Below are positions 46,682 through 55,405 of a DNA stretch of 64,000 nt, piece by piece. The notes under the pieces were generated by a model that was given only the letters and a program-made list of their open reading frames with translations, was not told the origin of the DNA and searched no databases. Source of the DNA: JACMQX01 sp044225675. GTDB lineage: Bacteria; Pseudomonadota; Gammaproteobacteria; Burkholderiales; Burkholderiaceae_C. Position 1 is the first letter of the stretch. Each line of letters starts with the position of its first letter. The stretch spans positions 167,761 to 231,760 of the forward strand of contig JBGAIH010000002.1 of assembly GCA_044225675.1 (NCBI GenBank), read 5' to 3'. The position numbers and the translations under genes were made by a program.

Positions 46682-47614
46682 TCAGACCTTGGGAACGGAA
46701 AGGGAGGTGGGAGAGGCGGGTGGTGACTCCGATGCGGCGTGCTGCGCGCTACCAGGAACCACGTGCCGCGGAGAAGCAGGAAGCGCGTGCCGGAGAAAAT
46801 CAGGTACCGCGTGCCGCGGGAAGGGTTCGACACCGCGCGCATACAGCACGCAGCGCCGCGCCAGGTTCAGGGTGGCATCAACCAGCGGAACGGGCGCGTC
46901 GTCGGCATCCAGCACCAGCGGCACTTCGGTGCAGCCGGCCACGATGAGGTCGGCGCCGGCCTGGGCCAGTCCGTTCGCCAGCCGGCGCATGGCCTCGCGC
47001 ACGGCGGCACCGGTGTCGCCCAGCTTGATGCGGTAGAGCAGATCGGTGAATTCGCGCTGCGCCGCTGCATCGAGCAGCAGCACCTGCAGGCCGCGACGGC
47101 CGAGCGCCTCCTGGTAGAGCCCGGCCTCGACGCAGCCCGGCGCCGCGAGCAGACCGGCGCGGCGCACCCCCGGATGGCGGCGCAGGCACTCGTCACCCGC
47201 CTCCTCCACCATACTGACGAAAGGCACGCGAATGGCCGCGCGGATGGCCGGCTCGAACGCATGGGCGGTGTTGCACGCCATCACGATGAAGTCCGCGCCC
47301 GCGCGCTCCAGGCCGGCCGCCACGGCGGCCAGCACGGGCCCGGGGTCGGGGGCCTGCGGCGCCGTCTGCGGCGCTGAAGCCGAAGCCGTACGTGCGGCGA
47401 TCGCGCGGTTGCGGTCGGGCACTTTCGGGTTGGAGTCGATCAGCACGCGCAGGTGGTCCTGCTCCGCCTGCACCGGCGTGACGGCCACCAGCTTGGCCAG
47501 AAAGTCTGCCGTCGCAGCCGGCCCCATGCCGCCGATGACGCCGAGGACGGCATCCGCCGCGCCCGCATCCACGGGAGCATGGGCCTGGTTCGGGAGGGTG
47601 CTGGAGGCGTTCAT
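46682..47614 (-). CDS. Aspartate/glutamate racemase family protein with repetitive C-terminal tail
   Basis: 310 residues. The racemase core (~20-255) has both catalytic Cys: VMACNTAHAF and VAGCTEVPLVL, plus VIGGMGPAATADFLAKLV. It most resembles aspartate racemases. After ~residue 258 a non-homologous tail contains three 8-residue repeats of the kind (F/S)xRHxxPx, encoded by three 24-base imperfect repeats at 46753-46824. It is upstream of the D-cysteine desulfhydrase-like gene in one operon. The substrate is not certain. Confidence 0.85.
   Translation of the reverse strand: MNASSTLPNQAHAPVDAGAADAVLGVIGGMGPAATADFLAKLVAVTPVQAEQDHLRVLIDSNPKVPDRNRAIAARTASASAPQTAPQAPDPGPVLAAVAAGLERAGADFIVMACNTAHAFEPAIRAAIRVPFVSMVEEAGDECLRRHPGVRRAGLLAAPGCVEAGLYQEALGRRGLQVLLLDAAAQREFTDLLYRIKLGDTGAAVREAMRRLANGLAQAGADLIVAGCTEVPLVLDADDAPVPLVDATLNLARRCVLYARGVEPFPRHAVPDFLRHALPASPRHVVPGSAQHAASESPPASPTSLSVPKV
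46753..46824. repeat. Three 24-bp imperfect tandem repeats in the racemase gene
   Basis: Units start at 46753, 46777 and 46801, each opening CAGG and containing CGTGCCG. The period is divisible by three, so the reading frame is kept and an octapeptide is repeated in the protein tail. Confidence 0.8.
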
Positions 47615-47755
47615 GGCAATGCAGGTTCGAGGCGCGGCCCGTCGGTCACGGCGCGGCCCGCCAGTCTACGCCCTCCCGGCCGGAATGCGCAGCGCACGCC
47701 GTGCGGGCCGCGCACTCCATGCGGGTCGCACGGGCCGTGTGGGCCGTGTGGGCCG

Positions 47756-48904
47756 CTACAGACCCAGCTGGCGCGCGGCCAGCTCCTTCATGATCTCCTC
47801 GGCGCCGCCGCCGATCATCATGACCTTGACCTCGCGGTAGATGCGCTCGCTGCGCGTGCCGCGCATGAAGCCCATGCCGCCGAGGATCTGCACCGCCTGG
47901 TCGGCGCAGAACTGCATGGTCTGCGTCGCGTGGTTCTTGAGCAGGCAGACCTGCGCCACCCAGTCGGGCGAGCCGTCGCCCGCATCCATGCGTGCGGTCA
48001 CCGCGTCGAGCCAGGCCTGGGTCGAGCTGATCCGCATCTGCATGTCCATGAGCTTGTGACGAATGACCTGTCGCTCCACCAGCGCGGCGCCGAAGGTCTT
48101 GCGCTGCCGCGCCCAGTCCAGCGCCTCGTCGTGGCAGGCCTGGGCAAAGCCGAGCGCCAGCGCCGACATGGCCACGCGCTCGCCGTTGAAGTTGCTCATG
48201 ATGTAGCGAAAGCCCGCGCCCTCCTCACCCACCAGGTGATCGGCCGGCACGCGCACGCCATCGAAGCGCAGATGCGCCGTGTCCGAACACCACCAGCCCA
48301 TCTTGCTGAGCGCGCTGCGCGACAGGCCGGGTGCATCGCCGGGAACGACGATCATAGACACGCCCGCGCTGCCCCGGCTGCCGGGCTCGCCGGTGCGCAC
48401 AGCCAGCGTGATCCAGTCGGCGCGCAGGCCCGAGGTGATGAAGGTCTTCTCGCCATCGATGACCCAGTCGCCGCCGTCGCGTCGTGCCGAGGTGCGCAGG
48501 CTGGCCACGTCCGAGCCGCCGCCGGGCTCGGTGATGGCCAGGGCGGCGATCTTCTCGCCGCGCAGCACCGGGGGGATCACGCGCTGCTGCAAGGCGTCGG
48601 AGCCATGCCGCAGCACCGGCGGCAGGCCGATGTTGTGCGAGAACAGGCTGGCGAGCACACCGCCGCTGGCCGTGTGGCGCGCCAGCGCCACCGACACCGC
48701 ATTGCGCAGCACCTGCGACGCCGGCGTGCCGCCCAGCGCCTCGGGGTAGCCGAGCCCAAGCAGGCCGGCCTGCGCCGCCTTGGCATACAGCGCGCGCGGA
48801 AAGGACTCGGCCTCGTCCCAGGCGTGGATGTGCGGCGCGATCTCGCGCTCGGCAAAGCGGCGTGCGCTGTCGTACAGGGCCTCGCACAGGCCTGCATCAC
48901 TCAT
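47756..48904 (-). CDS. Acyl-CoA dehydrogenase (isovaleryl-type catalytic Glu)
   Basis: 382 residues from the ATG at 48904, overlapping the carboxylase alpha stop by 4 bases. The FAD-binding signature ALAITEPGGGSDVASL and the C-terminal RIYREVKVMMIGGGAEEI are visible. The usual catalytic-Glu site before the GT motif is Gly (IGGGA), while Glu242 (NGERVAM) occupies the alternative isovaleryl/long-chain position. Last gene of the Atu-like operon. It may oxidise an acyl-CoA intermediate of terpenoid or branched-chain degradation; the exact substrate is unknown. Confidence 0.9.
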   Translation of the reverse strand: MSDAGLCEALYDSARRFAEREIAPHIHAWDEAESFPRALYAKAAQAGLLGLGYPEALGGTPASQVLRNAVSVALARHTASGGVLASLFSHNIGLPPVLRHGSDALQQRVIPPVLRGEKIAALAITEPGGGSDVASLRTSARRDGGDWVIDGEKTFITSGLRADWITLAVRTGEPGSRGSAGVSMIVVPGDAPGLSRSALSKMGWWCSDTAHLRFDGVRVPADHLVGEEGAGFRYIMSNFNGERVAMSALALGFAQACHDEALDWARQRKTFGAALVERQVIRHKLMDMQMRISSTQAWLDAVTARMDAGDGSPDWVAQVCLLKNHATQTMQFCADQAVQILGGMGFMRGTRSERIYREVKVMMIGGGAEEIMKELAARQLGL

Positions 48905-50763
48905 GGCGCGGGCTCCAGCGAGACGAGCAGCTGCCCCGGCGCCACCTGCTGGCCGGGCGCCACCGCCACGGCCGCCACCACGCCGCCACGCACTGCCGAC
49001 AGCGAATGCTCGAGCTTCATCGACTCCACGACGGCCAGCACGTCGCCCTGGGCCACGCGCGTGCCGACGGACACCGGCACGGCCACCACCTTGCCGTTGA
49101 ACGGCGCACGCAGCTCGTTGCCGGCACCGGCGCCGCCCGCGCCTGCGGGCGGGTCGAACGAGGCATCCTCGATCACCAGATCGACAGCGCCCCGCTGCAC
49201 GTGCCAGCTGCGCGGCCCGAGCGCGACCGCATGGAAGGCCTCGGCCACCGGTGCCGGCCTCTGATCCCCCGCCGCACCCGCGTCCGCCCCGCCGCCCAGT
49301 TCGATGCATTCGCCGCGGTGGCGCAGCCGCGTCGGCCGCGGAAACGGACAGGCCAGCGGCGTGGCAGCCGGCGCGCCGAAGGCCGCGCGAGCTGCGGCGC
49401 GGCAGACCGCACGTTCGGCCGCCGCCTGCTCCGCGCGAAGCGCCTCGCCATGCTCCGCCAGAAAAGGAATGCGTGCCTCGCCCGCAAGAAACACCGGATG
49501 CCGCAGGCAGGCCGCAAGCAGCGCGCGGTTGACCGGCAGGCCCAGCAGCACCAGCCGGTCCAGCGCGGACGCCAGCTGCGAGATGGCTTCACCGCGCGTC
49601 GGCGCGTGCGCCACCAGCTTGCCCAGCATGGAGTCGTAATACGGCGGGACGACCAGCCCCTCGAACAATGCATGGTCAAAGCGCACGCCTTCGGGCGGCA
49701 CGAAGCGGCCCACCGTGCCCGCATGGGGCGTGAAGCGCTCGTCCTCGGCGCACAGGCGCACTTCGATCGAATGGCCGGCAAAGCGCAGTTCCTGCTGCGT
49801 CAGGGGCAGCGGCTCGCCCCGCGCCACCCGCAGCTGCCACTCCACCAGGTCCAGACCGGTCACGCTCTCCGTGACAGGATGCTCCACCTGCAGCCGGGTG
49901 TTCATCTCCATCAGGTAGAAGGCATCGCCTTCCAGCAGGAACTCCACCGTGCCCGCACCGACGTAGCCTGCGGCCTGGGCCAGCTCGACTGCGCAGCGCC
50001 CCATGCGCTCACGCAGCGCGGGCGACACCGCGGGGCTGGGCGTCTCCTCGATGATCTTCTGGTGGCGGCGTTGCACCGAGCAGTCGCGCTCGCCGAGGTG
50101 AATGCAGTGGCCGTGGGTATCGGCAAACACCTGCACCTCGACATGACGCGGCGCCAGCAGCGCGCGCTCGAGCAGCAGCTCGCCCGAGCCGAACGCCGCG
50201 TGCGCCTCGGCGCGCGCGCTCGCGAGCGCGCGCGGCAGCTGCGCCAGTTCGGTCACGAGCCGCATGCCGCGCCCACCACCACCGGCCGCCGCCTTGACCA
50301 TCAGCGGCACGCCGATGCGCGCGGCCTCGGCCGCGAACGTCGCGTCGGCCTGGTCGGCGCCGTGGTAGCCCGGCAGGCAGGGCACCCCGCGCGCCTGCGC
50401 CAGCGCCTTGGCCGCACTCTTGCTGCCCAGGGTTCGGATCGCCGCCGGGGGCGGGCCGACCCAGGTGAGGCCGGCGTCGATCACGGCCTGCGCGAAGTCC
50501 GCGTTCTCGCTGAGAAAGCCATAGCCTGGATGCACCGCGTCGGCCCCGCTGGCACGCGCCGCTTCGATCAGCCGGTCGATGCGCAGGTAGCTGTCGGCCG
50601 ACGCCCTGCCGCCGAGCGCCACCGCCGCGTCGGCTTCGCGCACGTGCAGCGCGCCGGCATCGGCGTCGGAATGCACCGCCACCGTGGCCAGGCCCATCCG
50701 CCGCGCGGTGCGGATGATGCGCCGCGCGATCTCGGCGCGGTTGGCGATGAGGAGCCGCTTCAT
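48901..50763 (-). CDS. atuF: Acyl-CoA carboxylase alpha subunit (biotin carboxylase + BCCP), geranyl-CoA carboxylase-like
   Basis: 620 residues. The biotin carboxylase N-domain starts KRLLIANRAEIARRI; the ATP-grasp has KAAAGGGGRGMR and EMNTRLQVEHPVTE; a BT-like middle follows. The C-terminal biotinyl domain has Lys583 in VVESMKLEH. It carboxylates biotin for the beta subunit encoded two genes upstream. The same architecture occurs in methylcrotonyl-CoA carboxylase; the beta-subunit active site and the operon favour geranyl-CoA (AtuF). The symbol is by analogy with Pseudomonas. Confidence 0.85.
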   Translation of the reverse strand: MKRLLIANRAEIARRIIRTARRMGLATVAVHSDADAGALHVREADAAVALGGRASADSYLRIDRLIEAARASGADAVHPGYGFLSENADFAQAVIDAGLTWVGPPPAAIRTLGSKSAAKALAQARGVPCLPGYHGADQADATFAAEAARIGVPLMVKAAAGGGGRGMRLVTELAQLPRALASARAEAHAAFGSGELLLERALLAPRHVEVQVFADTHGHCIHLGERDCSVQRRHQKIIEETPSPAVSPALRERMGRCAVELAQAAGYVGAGTVEFLLEGDAFYLMEMNTRLQVEHPVTESVTGLDLVEWQLRVARGEPLPLTQQELRFAGHSIEVRLCAEDERFTPHAGTVGRFVPPEGVRFDHALFEGLVVPPYYDSMLGKLVAHAPTRGEAISQLASALDRLVLLGLPVNRALLAACLRHPVFLAGEARIPFLAEHGEALRAEQAAAERAVCRAAARAAFGAPAATPLACPFPRPTRLRHRGECIELGGGADAGAAGDQRPAPVAEAFHAVALGPRSWHVQRGAVDLVIEDASFDPPAGAGGAGAGNELRAPFNGKVVAVPVSVGTRVAQGDVLAVVESMKLEHSLSAVRGGVVAAVAVAPGQQVAPGQLLVSLEPAP

Positions 50764-50776
50764 TCCAGGCCGCCCG

Positions 50777-51952
50777 TCACTGCGGCAAGGGCTTCTTCGC
50801 GATGCCCATGATCTTCGCCAGAATGCCCAGCATCACCTCGTCGGCCCCGCCGCCGATGGAGGCCAGGCGTCCGTCGCGGTACATGCGCGAGACCTTGTTC
50901 TCGAGCGTGAAGCCCATGCCGCCCCAGAACTGCAGGCAGGTGTCGGGCACGATGCGGTTGAGGCGCCCGGCCTTGAGCTTGGCCATGCTCGCCAGCTCCA
51001 GCACGTCCTGCCCGCCCACGTACAGCTCGCAGGCGCGGTAGGTCAGGGCGCGCAGGCTCTCCACCTCGGTCTTGAGCTCCGCCAGCTTGAACTGCACCCA
51101 CTGCTGGTCGGCCAGGGTCGCGCCGAAGAGCTTGCGCTGCTGCGCCCAGTCGATGGTCCACTCGATGCAGTTGGACAGCGACTGCAGCGTGCTGGCCGCG
51201 CACCAAAGCCGCTCCTCCTGGAACTGCTGCATCTGGTAGATGAAGCCCTGACCCTCGACGCCGATCAGGTTGCGCTGCGGCACGCGCACCTCGTCGAAGT
51301 AGATGAGCCCCGTGTCGCTCGAATGCATGCCGATCTTGCGGATCTTCTGCGCCACCTCAATGCCCCGGCGCAGCTTGCCGCCCTCGCGCATCGGCACGAT
51401 GATCAGCGACTTGTTGCGATGCACCGGCCCCTCGCCGGTGTTGACGAGCATGCACATCCAGTCGGCCTGAAGGCTGTTGGTGATCCACATCTTCTGGCCG
51501 CTGATGACATAGTCGTCGCCATCCTTGCGCGCCACGGACTTGATGCCGGCCACGTCGCTGCCGGCGCCCGGCTCGCTCACGCCGATGCAGCCCACCATGT
51601 CCCCTGCAATGGCCGGCGCCAGGAATTCGCGTCGCAGCGCATTGCTGCCGAAGCGCGCGAGTGCGGGGGTGCACATGTCGGTCTGCACGCCGATGGCCAT
51701 GGGCACGCCGCCGCAATCGATGTGGCCCAGCGTCTCGGCCATGAGCATCGAATACGAGTAGTCGAGCCCCGCGCCGCCATAGGCTTCGGGCTTGCAGAGA
51801 CCGAGCAGCCCGAGCTGGCCCAACCCCTTGAACACCTCGTGCGCCGGAAAGATCTCGGCCGCCTCCCATTCGTCGACGTGGGGGTTGATGTGCTCGTCGA
51901 TGTAGCGCTTGAGCGTCTTCTGGACTTCGAGGTGTTCGTGGGTGTACTGCAT
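50777..51952 (-). CDS. atuD: Acyl-CoA dehydrogenase, citronellyl-CoA dehydrogenase-like
   Basis: 391 residues. GCIGVSEPGAGSDVAGI, MWITNSLQADW and RKIGMHSSDTGLIYFDEVRVP are typical for the AtuD group. The catalytic Glu is in the alternative position (FQEERLW, Glu247), with IGGGADE at the C-terminal motif. It probably forms the double bond in citronellyl-CoA to give geranyl-CoA, the substrate of the adjacent carboxylase. It lies between the carboxylase beta and alpha genes, as in terpene-utilisation clusters. Functional name inferred from context. Confidence 0.8.
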   Translation of the reverse strand: MQYTHEHLEVQKTLKRYIDEHINPHVDEWEAAEIFPAHEVFKGLGQLGLLGLCKPEAYGGAGLDYSYSMLMAETLGHIDCGGVPMAIGVQTDMCTPALARFGSNALRREFLAPAIAGDMVGCIGVSEPGAGSDVAGIKSVARKDGDDYVISGQKMWITNSLQADWMCMLVNTGEGPVHRNKSLIIVPMREGGKLRRGIEVAQKIRKIGMHSSDTGLIYFDEVRVPQRNLIGVEGQGFIYQMQQFQEERLWCAASTLQSLSNCIEWTIDWAQQRKLFGATLADQQWVQFKLAELKTEVESLRALTYRACELYVGGQDVLELASMAKLKAGRLNRIVPDTCLQFWGGMGFTLENKVSRMYRDGRLASIGGGADEVMLGILAKIMGIAKKPLPQ

Positions 51953-52042
51953 GGCCTTGTCTCCTGCGTCTGGATTCCGGTCTGGGTCTGCTCGTCTGAT
52001 GTTGGTGCCGTTCGGTGTTCCGTCGCAAGCGCGCGCAGCGGC

Positions 52043-53686
52043 TTACATCCGCGCAACGCCGAACTGCATCGGCCGCGGCTGCACCGCCTGCGCCTGGGCG
52101 CATATGGCCAGGCACTGCGCGAGCACGTCGCGCGTATCGCGGGGATCGATGACGCCGTCATCCAGCACGAGGCCGGAGGTGTAGAACGCATCGGCCTGCG
52201 CCTCGAACATCGAGACGATCCGGTCGAACTGCTCCTGGGCCTGCGCCGGATCGGGCGTGATGCCCTTGCGGGCCAGCGCCGCCTCGGTGACGATCTGCAT
52301 GGTGCGCGCGGCCTGTTCGCCGCCCATGACAGCCGTCTTCGCGCAGGGCCAGCTGAAGAGAAAGCGCGGCGCGTAGCCCCGCCCGCACATGCCGTAGTTG
52401 CCCGCGCCGAAGGATGCGCCGCATTGAATGGTGATCTGCGGCACCGTGGCATTCGTCACCGCCTGGATCATCTTGGAGCCATGCTTGATCATGCCGCCCT
52501 GCTCGCTGTCCTTGCCGACCATGTAGCCGGTGGTGTTCTGCAGGTAGATGATCGGGTGGCCGAGCTGGCACATCAGCTGGATGAAGTGCGCCGCCTTGTT
52601 GGCGCCGGCCACGTCGATCGGGCCGTTGTTGGTGATCAGCCCCACCGCATGGCCCTGCACCGCCGCCTGCGCGCACACCGTGGCGGCGCCGTACAGCGGC
52701 TTGAACTCCAGCAGGTCCGAGCCGTCGACGAGGCGCGCGATCACCTCGCGCATGTCCACCGGCTCGCGCAGGCTCTCGGGCATGAGAGTCAGCAGCTCCT
52801 CGCGGTCGTGGCGGGGCGGCTCGAACGCGGCTGCCTGCAGCGCCGCTCCCGGCGCCGCGCCGCCGCCCGCAGGCCGGGCCCAGGCGGCCTTGGCGATGAC
52901 TTCGCGCGCGATGCCCAGTGCATGCCGGTCATCCTCGGCCAGGTACTCGCCGAGCCCGGAGACGCGGGTGTGCATGTCGGCGCCGCCCAGTTCCTCCTCG
53001 GTCGCCACCTCGCCGGTCGCCGCCAGCAGCAGGGGCGGGCCGGCCAGAAAGGCCCGCGAACGCCCGCGCACCATGATGACCACGTCGCTCAAACCCGGCA
53101 TGTAGGCGCCGCCGGCCGTGCCCGAGCCATGCTGCACCGTGACGACGGGAATGCCGGCCGCGGACAGCCGCGCCAGGTTGCGGAACAGCGCGCCGCCGTG
53201 CACGAAGCCCTCGACCCGGTACTTCATGAGATTGGCCCCGGCGCTTTCGACCAGATGGATGAAGGGCAGCCGGTTCTCCAGCGCCATTTCCTGCACCCGC
53301 AGGATCTTCTCCAGGCCCATCGGCTGGATCGCGCCGGCCTCGATGCCGGAGTCGCTCGCCACCACCATGCAGCGCGTGCCGCTGACGAAGCCGATGCCGG
53401 CCACCATGCCGCCGCCCGGCACCGAGGCGGCCGGGTCCTTCACGTCCTGCAGAAAGCCGGCCAGGCTGCACAGCGGCAGCCAGGGCGTTCCCGGGTCGAG
53501 CAGCAGCGCCACCCGTTCGCGTGGCAGCAACTGGCCGCGTTTTCCGAACACCGGCCTGGAGCGGGCCGACGCCTGCGCGGCCCGATCTTCGAGCGCCCGC
53601 AGCTGGGCGATCCGCGCCAGCATGGCCTCGCGCCGTGCAGCGGCTGCAGCGCCCTGGGCGTTCCACGCGGACTCGAAGCGGCTCAT
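52043..53686 (-). CDS. atuC: Acyl-CoA carboxylase beta subunit, geranyl-CoA carboxylase-like
   Basis: 547 residues from the ATG at 53686, overlapping the SDR stop by 4 bases. Two crotonase-like carboxyltransferase halves are present: the N-half with HLVESAGANL and HGSGTAGGAYMPGLSD, the C-half with LITNNGPIDVAGANKAAHFIQLM and GASFGAGNYGMCGRGY. At ~164 the sequence reads FVHGGALFRN; methylcrotonyl-CoA carboxylases have a bulky Phe in this pocket (HFGRIF), whereas geranyl-CoA carboxylases have Gly, which fits a longer substrate. The partner is the alpha subunit at 48901. Confidence 0.85.
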   Translation of the reverse strand: MSRFESAWNAQGAAAAARREAMLARIAQLRALEDRAAQASARSRPVFGKRGQLLPRERVALLLDPGTPWLPLCSLAGFLQDVKDPAASVPGGGMVAGIGFVSGTRCMVVASDSGIEAGAIQPMGLEKILRVQEMALENRLPFIHLVESAGANLMKYRVEGFVHGGALFRNLARLSAAGIPVVTVQHGSGTAGGAYMPGLSDVVIMVRGRSRAFLAGPPLLLAATGEVATEEELGGADMHTRVSGLGEYLAEDDRHALGIAREVIAKAAWARPAGGGAAPGAALQAAAFEPPRHDREELLTLMPESLREPVDMREVIARLVDGSDLLEFKPLYGAATVCAQAAVQGHAVGLITNNGPIDVAGANKAAHFIQLMCQLGHPIIYLQNTTGYMVGKDSEQGGMIKHGSKMIQAVTNATVPQITIQCGASFGAGNYGMCGRGYAPRFLFSWPCAKTAVMGGEQAARTMQIVTEAALARKGITPDPAQAQEQFDRIVSMFEAQADAFYTSGLVLDDGVIDPRDTRDVLAQCLAICAQAQAVQPRPMQFGVARM

Positions 53687-54618
53687 GCGGCGTCCTCCGG
53701 GCCGCCGAACACGCGGGGCAGCCGGTAGCGGTGAAAGCCGTCGAAGGGCCGGACCGCATCGCGCGTCTGCACGTCTTCGGGAGCGGCGACCTGGCCCCAT
53801 CCCATGCGGACCTGCGGCCGCGCGCCGTCGACCCGCAGGACCGTGCCGCTGATGAAGGACGCGGCCGGGCACAGCAGAAAAGTGATGGCCGCTGCCGTCT
53901 CGGCCTCGTTGCCGAAGCGGCCGGCCGGCACCGTCTCGCGCATTTCGCGCAGCATCGGGCCGGCCTCGGGCGGGTATTGGTCCATGCCGCTGGAGGCGAT
54001 GTAGCCCGGCGCCACGGCATTGACCCGCACGCCGCTGCGCGCCCATTCGAGCGCTGCGGTCTCGGTGAAGCTGACCATGCCCGCGCGCGCTGCGCCGCTG
54101 TGGCCCATGCCGGGCATGGAGCCCCAGATGTCGGCAATGATGTTGACGATGGCGCCGCCATGCGCCTGCATGGACTGCAGGTAGCACTCGCGCGCCATCA
54201 GGAAGCCGCCCGTGAGATTGGTGGCGACCACGGCGTCCCAGCCCTTGGCGCTGATTTTCTCGAGCGGGGTGATGTACTGGCCGCCCGCGTTGTTGACCAG
54301 GCCGTCGATGCGGCCGTGCGCACCGACGATGGCGGCCACGGTGGCGCGGACCGCCTCTTCCTGGCGGATGTCGCAGGCATGAAAGCTCACCTGCCCGACA
54401 TGCGCCGGCCCGCCGGGCTGCGCCGGCGCCATGCCGTCGGCGACGATCTCGCCAGCCACGTCCTGCAGCTTGTCGAGCTTGCGGCCGATCAGCACCACGT
54501 GGGCGCCGAGCGAGGCCAGCTCGTGCGCCGTGCAGCGCCCGATGCCCGAGCCGCCGCCGGTGACGACGATGATCTTGCCGGCGAACAGGCCGGGCTTGAA
54601 GACGGAGCGGTAATTCAC
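53683..54618 (-). CDS. SDR-family oxidoreductase, trans-2-enoyl-CoA/2,4-dienoyl-CoA reductase-like
   Basis: 311 residues from the GTG at 54618 overlapping the tetR stop (GTGA). The nucleotide-binding GGGSGIGR and VNNAGGQY motifs are clear. The classical YxxxK pair is absent: the region reads HSGAARAGMVSFTETAALEWA, with no Tyr and Arg in place of Lys. This GAARAG form is characteristic of peroxisomal trans-2-enoyl-CoA reductase (PECR) and dienoyl-CoA reductase relatives. In the operon it could reduce an unsaturated terpenoid acyl-CoA; AtuB/AtuG-type SDRs are the nearest functional analogy. Confidence 0.85.
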   Translation of the reverse strand: MNYRSVFKPGLFAGKIIVVTGGGSGIGRCTAHELASLGAHVVLIGRKLDKLQDVAGEIVADGMAPAQPGGPAHVGQVSFHACDIRQEEAVRATVAAIVGAHGRIDGLVNNAGGQYITPLEKISAKGWDAVVATNLTGGFLMARECYLQSMQAHGGAIVNIIADIWGSMPGMGHSGAARAGMVSFTETAALEWARSGVRVNAVAPGYIASSGMDQYPPEAGPMLREMRETVPAGRFGNEAETAAAITFLLCPAASFISGTVLRVDGARPQVRMGWGQVAAPEDVQTRDAVRPFDGFHRYRLPRVFGGPEDAA

Positions 54619-55253
54619 GCGGGCTCCCTGAGAAACAAGGCCATGGCGGCCGTGGTGAGGTCGTCGAGCGAGGCCGTGCCGCGTCGGTTGAACCATTGGG
54701 CCGACCAGTTGAGCGCGCCGAAGATGAGCAGGCGCGCAAGCTTCACGTCGGCCGCGAGCTGCCCCGCTGCACGCAGCGCCGCAAGCACCGGGACCCAGTC
54801 GGCCTCGTACTCGCCCTGGAGGGCGGCGAGCGATCTGCGCTGCGCCGCCGTGAGCGAGCGCGACTCGTAGAGCATGACGGGAATGAAGTCGCTGCCCGGG
54901 CCGACGAGCACGTCAAAATGATTGCGGATGAGCGCGGCCAGCCGTTCACGGGGCGACGCGGCGGCGGCCAGCGACTGCAGCGCTGCACGTTGCCGGTCCA
55001 TGGCCGAGCGCATGCCCTCTTCCATCACGGCGAAGAGGAGCGCGCCCTTGCTCTTGAAGTGGTAGAACGGCGAGCCGCTGCGCATGCCGACGGCAGCCGC
55101 GATGTCGCGCGTGCTGGTGCCGTCGAAGCCCTGGCGGCGAAACAGCCGCGCCGCGGCGCGAACCAGCTCGACGCGGCGGTTGCCGTCGTCGCGCTCGTCG
55201 AGCGTCTTGCGCGGCCGGCCTCTGGGGCGCGCTGCAGGGGTTTCGGGAGACAT
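54615..55253 (-). CDS. TetR-family transcriptional regulator
   Basis: 212 residues. A short basic N-terminal arm (RPRGRPRKTLDE) precedes the TetR helix-turn-helix (~30-75; LVRAAARLFRRQGFDGTSTRDIAAAVGM), and SGSPFYHFKSKGALLFAVMEEG continues the domain. The C-terminal ligand domain is variable. It is the first gene of the terpenoid/acyl-CoA operon, translationally coupled to the SDR, with a palindrome overlapping the likely -35. It is therefore probably an autoregulated repressor released by a pathway acyl-CoA, by analogy with AtuR/LiuR logic. Confidence 0.9.
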   Translation of the reverse strand: MSPETPAARPRGRPRKTLDERDDGNRRVELVRAAARLFRRQGFDGTSTRDIAAAVGMRSGSPFYHFKSKGALLFAVMEEGMRSAMDRQRAALQSLAAAASPRERLAALIRNHFDVLVGPGSDFIPVMLYESRSLTAAQRRSLAALQGEYEADWVPVLAALRAAGQLAADVKLARLLIFGALNWSAQWFNRRGTASLDDLTTAAMALFLREPA

Positions 55254-55288
55254 GGTGGGCGGACGATAGCAAAGCCGCTTATTTTTAG

Positions 55289-55302
55289 CAAGCAGGTGCT
55301 TG
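55289..55302. promoter_or_regulatory. Palindrome at the tetR operon promoter, likely TetR operator
   Basis: CAAGCA-gg-TGCTTG is a perfect inverted repeat 36 bases upstream of the tetR ATG. On the minus strand it overlaps a -35-like TTGCTA that is followed after 17 bases by TATCGT, so a bound regulator would block RNA polymerase. Confidence 0.45.
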
Positions 55303-55405
55303 GTGAAAATGAGGGGCCTTGTGTCTTGCGGCGTTCGCTTGTCGTGTCACCTCGCGTCTCGCGGCGGGCGGCAGGCCGGTGGGGGCTCCTGCTGGAGCGG
55401 CCTGC

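Noticed and set aside
50684..53728. 1014-codon open frame on the plus strand
   Set aside because: It is antisense to the carboxylase alpha, dehydrogenase and carboxylase beta genes, and its translation is Arg/His/Ala-rich with no motif; an effect of high G+C in codon third positions.
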